This document shows, in pieces, positions 31,386 through 38,505 of a stretch of 64,000 nt of DNA. The position numbers and the translations under genes are program-made. The stretch covers positions 372,001 through 436,000 of the forward strand of contig NZ_CANNFH010000002.1 of the NCBI RefSeq assembly GCF_947503875.1, given 5' to 3'. The stretch's first letter is position 1; every line of letters begins with the position of its first letter. Below the pieces are notes generated by a model. It did not search any database. It saw only the letters and a list, made by a program, of their open reading frames with translations, and was not told where the DNA came from. This DNA comes from an uncultured Polaribacter sp. (lineage in GTDB: Bacteria > Bacteroidota > Bacteroidia > Flavobacteriales > Flavobacteriaceae).

Positions 31386-31398
31386 CCTTCCTCTCTGC
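31386..31398 (+). other. right attachment site (attR core)
   Basis: CCTTCCTCTCTGC is identical to the tRNA-Ser 3' end at 4887-4899. It marks the right edge of the island. Confidence 0.85.
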
Positions 31399-31413
31399 AA
31401 AGAAAAAAGTTTA

Positions 31414-31445
31414 AAAGTTCTGTGTTTTTCACAGAACTTTTTGGT
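31414..31445 (+). terminator. chromosomal terminator originally behind tRNA-Ser
   Basis: AAAGTTCTGTG and CACAGAACTTT form a perfect 11-bp stem with a five-T loop, followed by T. Without the island it would lie about 15 bases after the tRNA. Confidence 0.8.
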
Positions 31446-31460
31446 TAAAAAAATATTACA

Positions 31461-32183
31461 ATGTCTACAGTTTTTAAATTTAAAGAGGTTACAATTCATC
31501 AAGATAAAACAGCTATGAAAGTAGGTACAGATGGTGTTTTGCTAGGTGCTTGGTGTACTGTTGATAATTATACTGATACAATTTTAGATATTGGTTCTGG
31601 AACGGGAGTCATTGCTTTAATGTTGGCACAACGTTGTGATGCCATGACTATTGATGCTGTAGAAATCGATGAGAATGCTTACGAACAAACTGTAGAAAAT
31701 TTTGAACAATCAGATTGGGGAGATCGTTTGTATTGCTATCATACAAGTTTTACTGAATTCGCAGATGAAATTGCCGAAGAAGAAGAAACCTATGATGTAA
31801 TTGTTTCAAATCCGCCATTTTATACTGATGATTTTGAATCTGAAAATGAAGGCAGAAACAAAGCACGTTTTACTTCCGCTTTATCTTTTGAAGCATTGTT
31901 GAGTGGAGTTGCAAAAATTTTAGCTAAAAAGGGAGTTTTCTCTGTAATTATTCCTTTTAAAGAGGAAGAAAGTTTTATCAATCTAGCAAAAGCACAAAAT
32001 TTGTTTTTAAACAGAGTTTGTCATGTTCAAGGAAATGAAACTTCAGCAATTAAAAGAAGTTTGTTAGCTTTTTCTTTTGAGAAGAAAGATGTTGAAAAGA
32101 ACACTTTAATTATAGAAATAGAGCGACATAAATATACCCAAGATTATATAGATTTAACAAAAGATTTTTATTTGAAAATGTAG
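31461..32183 (+). CDS. tRNA1(Val) adenine-37 N6-methyltransferase
   Basis: The protein has 240 residues. The SAM-binding motif I is ILDIGSGTGVIALMLAQR, the acidic residue ends the next strand (DAVEID), and the N6-adenine methylase motif NPPFY is present (VSNPPFYTDDF). The start KFKEVTIHQDKTAMKVGTDG is typical of the TrmN6/YfiC family. It methylates A37 of tRNA1(Val). It is the first chromosomal gene right of the island. Confidence 0.9.
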   Translation: MSTVFKFKEVTIHQDKTAMKVGTDGVLLGAWCTVDNYTDTILDIGSGTGVIALMLAQRCDAMTIDAVEIDENAYEQTVENFEQSDWGDRLYCYHTSFTEFADEIAEEEETYDVIVSNPPFYTDDFESENEGRNKARFTSALSFEALLSGVAKILAKKGVFSVIIPFKEEESFINLAKAQNLFLNRVCHVQGNETSAIKRSLLAFSFEKKDVEKNTLIIEIERHKYTQDYIDLTKDFYLKM

Positions 32184-32226
32184 TTTTGTGTTCCTTTCTC
32201 TTATTTTAGTCGGTAAAATAACTCAC

Positions 32227-32610
32227 ATGGTTAAAAATTTAGTAATAACTTGTTTGCTAGGAGCACTAGCTATAATTTCAGGTGCCTTTGGTGCGCATGC
32301 GCTAAAGGAAACACTTACATCTGCTCAGTTGTTAAGTTTTGAAACAGCAGTTCGTTACCAAATGTATCATGTTATTGTGTTGTTGTTTGTAAATACTTTT
32401 GCAGGTTTTTCTGTAAAACAGAAAAATTATATTAGTTACTTATTTTTCCTAGGTATTTTTTGTTTTTCAGGTTCTATATATTTAATCCAATTGACTAACA
32501 TTGCTGCAAAATCAATTTGGTTTATAACACCTCTTGGTGGTTTGTTTTTTATAATTGGGTGGATTTTAATGGTTATATACTTTTTAAAGAAAAGAACTTT
32601 TAATTCGTAA
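32227..32610 (+). CDS. DUF423 membrane protein
   Basis: The ATG at 32227 (MVKNLVITCLLGALAIISGA) gives 127 residues; an in-frame GTG at 32188 would add 13 unlikely residues. Four membrane helices are visible. The family signature FGAHALKETLT appears after the first helix, and RYQMYHVIVLL follows. DUF423 proteins (E. coli YgdD type) are inner-membrane proteins of unknown function. Confidence 0.85.
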   Translation: MVKNLVITCLLGALAIISGAFGAHALKETLTSAQLLSFETAVRYQMYHVIVLLFVNTFAGFSVKQKNYISYLFFLGIFCFSGSIYLIQLTNIAAKSIWFITPLGGLFFIIGWILMVIYFLKKRTFNS

Positions 32611-32637
32611 TATCGTAAAAAATAATACTTATTTACT

Positions 32638-32664
32638 TTTGTTTTAAAATATTATGTAATTTTG
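32638..32664 (+). promoter_or_regulatory. promoter of pckA
   Basis: TTTG (32638-32641) and the -7 box TAATTTTG (32657-32664) are separated by 15 bases. The leader would be about 30 bases. It is the best match to a full Bacteroidota promoter in the window. Confidence 0.6.
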
Positions 32665-32699
32665 TTAAGACAAAGTAAAGAACATCTAAATTCATACCA

Positions 32700-34310
32700 A
32701 TGATAGAATCAAATACGAAATCGATTTCGTTAGTCGATTTAGGAATCAAAAATGCAACTGTTCATTATCAATTAACTTCAGATGAACTGCATCAAGAAAT
32801 TTTGTGTAAAAACCAAGGAGTGGAGTCTTCTTTAGGTGCAATAGCCATTAATACAGGAGAGTTTACAGGACGATCACCTAAAGATAGGTTTATTGTAAAA
32901 GATGAAATTACAAAAGATAAAGTTTGGTGGAGCGATATTAACATACCTTTTGCTGCTGATAAGTTTGATGCACTTTACACGAAAGTAACAAACTATTTAT
33001 CTGAAAAAGAAATTTTTGTAAGAGATTCTTATGCTTGTGCAGATGAAAATTACAAATTAAACATTAGAGTTGTAAATGAATATCCTTGGAGCAATATGTT
33101 TGCTTACAATATGTTTTTAAGACCAACAGAAGAAGAACTAAAAGAGTTTTCTCCAGAATGGACAGTTATTAATGCGCCAGGTTTTATGGCAGATGCAGCA
33201 ATTGATGGAACAAGACAACACAACTTTGCAATTTTAAATTTCACTAAAAAAATTGCTTTAATTGGTGGAACTGGTTATACAGGCGAAATAAAAAAAGGAA
33301 TTTTTTCTGCTTTAAATTTTATTTTACCTGTTTACAAAAATACCTTACCAATGCATTGTTCGGCAAATGTTGGTAAAGAGGGCGATACTGCCATTTTCTT
33401 TGGACTTTCTGGAACAGGAAAAACAACACTTTCTACAGATCCAAATAGAAGTTTAATTGGTGATGATGAACATGGCTGGACTGCAGAAAACACTGTTTTT
33501 AATTTTGAAGGAGGTTGTTATGCAAAAGTGATTAACTTATCTGCAAAGCAGGAGCCAGAAATTTTTGGAGCTATTAAAAAAGGTGCAATTTTAGAAAACG
33601 TAGTTCTAGATAGAGATAATAATGTAGATTTTTCAGATACTTCTATTACGCAAAATACGAGAGTTAGTTATCCAATTTATCATATAGACAACATTCAAAC
33701 ACCTTCTATTGGTAAAAATCCAAAGAATATTTTCTTTTTAACAGCAGATGCATTTGGGGTTTTGCCTCCAATTTCTAAGTTAACTCCAAACCAAGCAGCA
33801 TATCATTTTATTTCTGGTTACACGGCAAAAGTTGCAGGAACAGAAGCAGGAGTTAAAGAACCAACACCAAGTTTTTCAGCCTGTTTTGGTGCACCTTTTA
33901 TGCCTTTACATCCCACAAAATATGGAGAAATGTTAAGCAAAAAAATGAAAGAAGCTGGTGTTAATGTTTGGTTGATAAATACAGGTTGGTCTGGTGGCCA
34001 ATATGGAGTTGGTAGAAGAATGCCTTTAAAATATACAAGAGCAATGATTAACGCTGTTTTAAATGGCGATTTAGGTAGTTATAGATATGAAGATTATCAT
34101 ATTCATTCTGTTTTTGGATTGGCACAACCAAGAACTTGCCCTGGTGTGCCTACAGCGTTATTAAGTCCAAGATCAACTTGGAATAATGATGAAGAATATT
34201 ATAAAACAGCCTTTAAATTATCAAACGCATTTAGACATAATTTCACACAATTTGAAGAAATTGCGAACGAAGATATTAGAAGAGGTGGTCCACAACGTTT
34301 TGCATTTTAA
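32700..34310 (+). CDS. pckA: ATP-dependent phosphoenolpyruvate carboxykinase
   Basis: The 536-residue length is normal. The substrate loop FTGRSPKDRFIV, the kinase-1a P-loop GLSGTGKTTLS and the metal-binding GDDEHGW are all present, as is the C-terminal CFGAPFMPLHP segment. It makes PEP from oxaloacetate with ATP, the first step of gluconeogenesis. A single gene with its own promoter and two tandem terminators. Confidence 0.97.
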   Translation: MIESNTKSISLVDLGIKNATVHYQLTSDELHQEILCKNQGVESSLGAIAINTGEFTGRSPKDRFIVKDEITKDKVWWSDINIPFAADKFDALYTKVTNYLSEKEIFVRDSYACADENYKLNIRVVNEYPWSNMFAYNMFLRPTEEELKEFSPEWTVINAPGFMADAAIDGTRQHNFAILNFTKKIALIGGTGYTGEIKKGIFSALNFILPVYKNTLPMHCSANVGKEGDTAIFFGLSGTGKTTLSTDPNRSLIGDDEHGWTAENTVFNFEGGCYAKVINLSAKQEPEIFGAIKKGAILENVVLDRDNNVDFSDTSITQNTRVSYPIYHIDNIQTPSIGKNPKNIFFLTADAFGVLPPISKLTPNQAAYHFISGYTAKVAGTEAGVKEPTPSFSACFGAPFMPLHPTKYGEMLSKKMKEAGVNVWLINTGWSGGQYGVGRRMPLKYTRAMINAVLNGDLGSYRYEDYHIHSVFGLAQPRTCPGVPTALLSPRSTWNNDEEYYKTAFKLSNAFRHNFTQFEEIANEDIRRGGPQRFAF

Positions 34311-34351
34311 AAACAATAAAACTTATCTTTTTTTTAGTTTTTGATTTTGTG

Positions 34352-34406
34352 AAAAGTGAATTTTTGTTCACTTTTAATAAAACACCTCATTTTTGAGGTG
34401 TTTTTT
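34352..34406 (+). terminator. tandem terminators after pckA
   Basis: Two hairpins: AAAAGTGAA..TTCACTTTT (34352-34375) and AAAACACCTCA..TGAGGTGTTTT (34379-34406) with a T run. Confidence 0.8.
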
Positions 34407-34443
34407 ATTTTTAGAAGTATATTTATTGAATTAATTCCTATTA

Positions 34444-35670
34444 ATGTTGAAAAAATATTTCAAAAATATTGGTCCAGGAACTCTAGTTGCAGCCGCTTTT
34501 ATTGGCCCAGGAACGGTTACACTTTGTACTTTGGCAGGTGTAAATTTTGGTTTTAATTTATTGTGGGCAATGTTATTGTCTATTATAGCAACTATTGTTT
34601 TACAAGAAATGGCTGCAAGATTGGGCATTATCTCTCAAAAAGGATTATCTTCAGTAATTAGAGAAGAGATAAAAACACCTTTTATAAGACAGTTTATTAC
34701 TATTTTAATTTTAGCTGCTGTAGTTATTGGAAATGCTTCTTACGAAGCAGGAAATATAAGTGGAGGTATTTTAGGTTTGGAAAGTATTTTAGGAAATTAT
34801 AGTTTTTCTTTAGGAGAAAATACAATAAACTTAATGAGTATTGTAATAGGAATTATTGCGTTTATATTGCTGTATATTGGAAATTATAAGTTTTTAGAAA
34901 AAGCATTAATTACGTTGGTTTTACTAATGAGTGTTTCTTTTGTAGCTACTGCAATTATAACAAAACCAAATATTTTAGCAATTTTAAATGGCTTGTTCGT
35001 TCCTAAATTTCCAGAGAAAAGTATTTTAACTATTATTGGTTTGGTGGGTACAACTGTGGTGCCTTATAATTTATTTTTACACGCTTCTTTAGTAAAAGAA
35101 CGTTGGCAAAAAAAAGAAGATTTAAAATTTGCTAGAAAAGATACCATTGTTTCTATTATTCTTGGAGGTTTGGTTTCTATGGCAATTATAATTTCTGCAG
35201 CAGCTATACAAACTACAGATATTAAAAATGCAGCAGATTTGGCAAAAGGTTTGGCACCTTTGTATGGTAATTTTGCTAAATATTTTATGGGCTTAGGTTT
35301 GTTTGCAGCTGGTATAACTTCTGCAATTACAGCACCCTTGGCTGCTGCTTATGTGGCAAAAGGTTGTTTGGGATGGAGTGAAGGTTTAAAATCTAAAAAA
35401 TTTAGATTTGTTTGGGTTTCCATTCTCTTTTTAGGTGTTTTATTTTCTTCTATAGGAATAAAACCGATTGAAATTATAAAGTTTGCACAAGTGGCAAATG
35501 GCATGTTATTACCAATTATAGCAGGAATTTTATTGTGGATTGTAAATAAAAAATCGGTTTTAGGAAGTTTTGTAAATACGAAAACACAAAACTTTTTAGG
35601 GTTTGTAATTTTAGTAATCGCTATTTTTTTAGGTGTAAAAGGTATTTTAAAAGTATTAAATTTTCCATAA
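34444..35670 (+). CDS. Nramp-like transporter lacking the metal-site motifs (YcsG type)
   Basis: The protein has 408 residues and about 11 membrane helices of the LeuT-fold Nramp family. In metal-transporting Nramps TM1 has D-P-G-N and TM6 M-P-H; here TM1 reads GPGTVT (21-26) and TM6 VPYNLFLHAS (Val206, Tyr208), so the metal-binding Asp and Met are absent. It starts an operon with pxpA, pxpB and pxpC (pxpA starts immediately after its stop). B. subtilis carries a related gene, ycsG, in the same neighbourhood. An import role for 5-oxoproline or a related acid is a reasonable guess; metal transport is unlikely. Confidence 0.8.
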   Translation: MLKKYFKNIGPGTLVAAAFIGPGTVTLCTLAGVNFGFNLLWAMLLSIIATIVLQEMAARLGIISQKGLSSVIREEIKTPFIRQFITILILAAVVIGNASYEAGNISGGILGLESILGNYSFSLGENTINLMSIVIGIIAFILLYIGNYKFLEKALITLVLLMSVSFVATAIITKPNILAILNGLFVPKFPEKSILTIIGLVGTTVVPYNLFLHASLVKERWQKKEDLKFARKDTIVSIILGGLVSMAIIISAAAIQTTDIKNAADLAKGLAPLYGNFAKYFMGLGLFAAGITSAITAPLAAAYVAKGCLGWSEGLKSKKFRFVWVSILFLGVLFSSIGIKPIEIIKFAQVANGMLLPIIAGILLWIVNKKSVLGSFVNTKTQNFLGFVILVIAIFLGVKGILKVLNFP

Positions 35671-36405
35671 ATGTATATTGATATTAATTGTGATGTTGGA
35701 GAAGGAATTGCAAATGAATATTTGTTGTTTCCTTATATTTCTTCTTGTAATATTGCTTGTGGAGGTCATTTTGGTGATGTGAAATCAATTGATAAAACCA
35801 TACAACTGGCAGTTAAAAATAATGTAAAAATAGGAGCACACCCTAGTTTTTCAGATTTTAAAAACTTTGGTAGAAAAGTGTTGCAAATTTCTGAACAAGA
35901 ATTAAAAGCAAGTTTAGACTTTCAATTAGAATTATTTTTAGAGAGAATGGCGAACTTCAACCAGAAAATACATCATATAAAACCTCATGGGGCTTTGTAT
36001 AATTTAATAGCTAAGGATAGAGGTGAAGCTGAAAAGTTTATCAGTATTACAAAAAAATACTTAAAAGATTGTTTTCTGTATGTTCCTTATAATTCAGAAA
36101 TTGAAAAAGTTGCTTTAGAAAATCACATCAAAATTAAATATGAAGCTTTTGCAGATAGAAATTATAATACCAATTTAACTTTAGTGGCAAGAGCGGCTAA
36201 AAATGCAATTATAGAAGAGCCAAAAGACGTTTTAAATCATGTTTTAAATATGGTAACAAATAAAAAAGTAATCTCCATTTCTGGCGAAGAAAAAAATATT
36301 AAAGCATCTACTTTTTGTGTGCATGGAGATCATAAAAACTCAGTTGAAATTTTAAAATATTTAACTTCGCAATTAAAAATTAAAGGGATACAAGTTGCCA
36401 ATTAA
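35671..36405 (+). CDS. pxpA: 5-oxoprolinase subunit PxpA
   Basis: The protein has 244 residues of the LamB/YcsF family: MYIDINCDVGEGI at the start, the metal-site-like segment SCNIACGGHFGD, GAHPSFSDFKNFGRK and IHHIKPHGALYNL. It starts directly after the transporter stop. With PxpB and PxpC it hydrolyses 5-oxoproline to glutamate with ATP, removing a damage product of glutamine and glutamate. Its last 11 bases overlap pxpB. Confidence 0.93.
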   Translation: MYIDINCDVGEGIANEYLLFPYISSCNIACGGHFGDVKSIDKTIQLAVKNNVKIGAHPSFSDFKNFGRKVLQISEQELKASLDFQLELFLERMANFNQKIHHIKPHGALYNLIAKDRGEAEKFISITKKYLKDCFLYVPYNSEIEKVALENHIKIKYEAFADRNYNTNLTLVARAAKNAIIEEPKDVLNHVLNMVTNKKVISISGEEKNIKASTFCVHGDHKNSVEILKYLTSQLKIKGIQVAN

Positions 36406-37123
36406 AATAACCTACAAACTTTATGGAGAAAAGGCAATTCTAATAGAATGGCAAAAAGAAATTAGCACAAAAATTTCTGAAGATATTTTAATGTTTGCCT
36501 CTAAAATTGAAACAAAAAAAGATATAAATATTGTAGATGTAATTGCTGCTTATAACTCGTTGACTATTATTTTTAAAGATAATATTCTAGATTTTGAAAA
36601 AGAAATACATCAATTAAAAACTATTTATAATTCAACAGTAAAAACTTTTAAAAAAGAGAATTTTATTTGGGAAATTCCCGTTTGTTACGATTTACAGTTT
36701 GGTATTGATTTGCAAGAAATGGAAAAAAAATCTGGTTTGTCAATTTCAGAAATTGTAAAACTACATTCAGAAAAATTGTATAGAGTTTATTTTATCGGTT
36801 TTTTACCTGGTTTTTTATATTTGGGAGGTTTGAACAAGCAATTATTTTTCGACAGAAAAGCAAATCCTAGATTAAAGGTTGCAAAAGGAGCAATTGCCAT
36901 TGGCGGAAATCAAACAGGTGTTTACCCAACAGAAACTGCTGGTGGTTGGAATATTATAGGCAACAGTCCCGTTGATTTTTTTGACATCTCAAAAGAAAAC
37001 CCCTGCTTTGCAAAACCCGGTGATTTTATAAATTTTAAAGCGATTTCCCTTTTAGAATATCAACATATAAAAAATAGTATTTATAAAAAGACATACACAT
37101 TAAGTAAATATCCTGTAAAATGA
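36395..37123 (+). CDS. pxpB: 5-oxoprolinase subunit PxpB
   Basis: The protein has 242 residues. The only suitable start is TTG at 36395, inside the end of pxpA; the sequence AAAGGGA lies upstream. The family segments are GFLPGFLYLGGL, AKGAIAIGGNQTGVYPTETA and GGWNIIGNSP (KipI/CT_C_D type). It is a subunit of the PxpBC part that activates 5-oxoproline with ATP. Overlaps with pxpA (11 bases) and pxpC (4 bases) point to one coupled transcript. Confidence 0.92.
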   Translation: MPIKITYKLYGEKAILIEWQKEISTKISEDILMFASKIETKKDINIVDVIAAYNSLTIIFKDNILDFEKEIHQLKTIYNSTVKTFKKENFIWEIPVCYDLQFGIDLQEMEKKSGLSISEIVKLHSEKLYRVYFIGFLPGFLYLGGLNKQLFFDRKANPRLKVAKGAIAIGGNQTGVYPTETAGGWNIIGNSPVDFFDISKENPCFAKPGDFINFKAISLLEYQHIKNSIYKKTYTLSKYPVK

Positions 37124-37962
37124 TTAAAGTTTTAAAAGCAGGTTTTTATACAACAATACAAGATAAAGGCAGGTTTGGCTTTGCTAATATTGGTGTGCCA
37201 ATTTCTGGTGCTATGGATGCTTATGCTATGGATTTGGCCAATGCTATTTTAAATAATAATCTAAATTGTGCAGTACTAGAGCTTAATTTTTCGAATTGCA
37301 AATTTCAATTTTTAGAAACCACTACAATCTGTATTTCGGGCGCAGACTTTTCTCCTAAAATTAATGATACTCTTGTAAAACAAAATACGAGAATAGCTAT
37401 ACATAAAAATGATGTGTTAACTTTTGGAAAGATAAATTATGGAGCAAGAACTTATATAGCTGTTTTAGGAGGTTTAGCATCTGAAGTAAAGTTAAAAAGC
37501 AGGAGTATGTTTAAGTGCATTACAAAAATGAAAAAAATAGAAGATGGCACCATTTTACATTTTAAACAAAAAATGGAAAGCCCAGAATTATCTTATGCTT
37601 CTATTAAAGTACATAAAAATTATTTTGATGAAGGTTTATTAAATTGCTGTAAAGGACCAGAATTTAATTTGTTAACAGCGTTACAAAAAGAACAATTATT
37701 TGCAGAAAAATACACAATATCTAATGATATGAATAGAATGGGCTATCGTTTAAACGAAAGTTTACAAAACAATTTGTCCAGTATCATAACTTCTTCAGCT
37801 TTACCAGGAACAGTACAATTAACGCCATCAGGAAAACTAATTGTTTTAATGAAAGACTGCCAAGTTACAGGTGGTTACCCAAGAATATTACAATTAAAAG
37901 AATCTGCCCTAAATATTTTAGCTCAAAAAACAGTAGGTTGTAAAATACAGTTTTCTTTATAA
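37120..37962 (+). CDS. pxpC: 5-oxoprolinase subunit PxpC
   Basis: The protein has 280 residues of the KipA/CT_A_B family: IQDKGRFGFANIGVPISGAM near the start, GARTYIAVLGGL in the middle, and SALPGTVQLTPSGKLIVLMK near the end. It joins PxpA and PxpB in ATP-driven 5-oxoproline cleavage. It is the last gene of the operon. Confidence 0.93.
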   Translation: MIKVLKAGFYTTIQDKGRFGFANIGVPISGAMDAYAMDLANAILNNNLNCAVLELNFSNCKFQFLETTTICISGADFSPKINDTLVKQNTRIAIHKNDVLTFGKINYGARTYIAVLGGLASEVKLKSRSMFKCITKMKKIEDGTILHFKQKMESPELSYASIKVHKNYFDEGLLNCCKGPEFNLLTALQKEQLFAEKYTISNDMNRMGYRLNESLQNNLSSIITSSALPGTVQLTPSGKLIVLMKDCQVTGGYPRILQLKESALNILAQKTVGCKIQFSL

Positions 37963-38075
37963 ATTAATATCAAATTCCTTCTGTTACTAAACTATTACCT
38001 CGTATGCTTATTGCTTTTTATTAATTGAAATAGCACAAAATACGTGTGAATAACAAATTAACAATTTAAAAATAG

Positions 38076-38258
38076 TATATCAAATATTTATCAGGAGTTT
38101 TAGTAGGATCATTATTAGGAGCAGGTTTTCAAAATGTGGTTTTGGGTTATGTTGCTGTTAGTCTGTTGTTTTTACTGTTTAGTTTTGTAGTTTTTTTGAT
38201 GCGAAAAAAGATAGATACGCTCGTTATTGCTAAAGTTGCTGGTAAATTTATGAAATAA
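38076..38258 (+). pseudogene. remnant of a small membrane protein gene
   Basis: The open frame (61 codons) reads YIKYLSGVLVGSLLGAGF and onward with a second hydrophobic segment (VAVSLLFLLFSFVVFLMRKK), but it has no start codon and follows a stop at 38073-38075. It looks like the end of a holin-like or YtxH-type protein whose front part is lost. Confidence 0.5.
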
Positions 38259-38450
38259 AGATTATCAAAAAACTATACAAGTAACGAGGAGCTAGAACTT
38301 GATTTAGAAAGAAAGGTTGCTTTAGAAGAATTAAAAGTTACAAAAACCGATTTTGATACTCAAATAAAGTCTTTAAATTCTGTAAGTACCATTTTAAAGT
38401 ATGCGGGTAAATATGTTTTTTTATTTCTGATTAAAAAGTTCTTTAAATAA
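38259..38450 (+). pseudogene. remnant of a DUF6327-like gene
   Basis: This frame directly continues the previous one after its TAA. It reads KNYTSNEELELDLERKVALE and ends ILKYAGKYVFLFLIKKFFK, the shape of DUF6327-type proteins, but has no start codon. It forms a decayed gene pair with the preceding fragment in the otherwise empty gap 37963-38505. Confidence 0.5.
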
Positions 38451-38481
38451 AAAAGAGACTATTAAAAAATAGTCCCTTTTT
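38450..38481. terminator. terminator between pxpABC remnants and hppA
   Basis: AAAAAGAGACTATT and AATAGTCCCTTTTT form a 14-bp stem with one mismatch. A and T runs at both ends allow use in both directions; it follows the leftward hppA gene. Confidence 0.75.
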
Positions 38482-38505
38482 GTGCTAATATTATTACAAT
38501 TACTT

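Larger units (their letters stand above)
4887..31398. mobile_element. integrated genomic island in tRNA-Ser, about 26.5 kb
   Basis: The 13-bp sequence CCTTCCTCTCTGC forms the tRNA 3' end (4887-4899) and recurs at 31386-31398. Between the two lie a tyrosine recombinase next to the tRNA, metal-resistance operons, RteC, a replication module, a toxin-like trio and a leftward module of unknown function. Outside the right copy the sequence resumes with a terminator at 31414-31440, which in the empty chromosome would directly follow the tRNA. No relaxase, coupling protein, VirB-type, terminase or portal gene was recognised. It is therefore better described as an integrative or mobilisable island than as a self-transmissible ICE or a complete prophage. 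Confidence 0.88.

Noticed and set aside
4887-31398. Complete prophage or self-transmissible ICE
   Set aside because: No terminase, portal, capsid, relaxase, coupling or VirB-like proteins were recognised.
34444-35670. Manganese/iron Nramp transporter
   Set aside because: Both metal-coordinating motifs (TM1 Asp and TM6 Met/His) are replaced.
38076-38450. A functional small gene pair in the gap after pxpC
   Set aside because: Neither frame has a start codon, and a stop immediately precedes the first; annotated as remnants instead.
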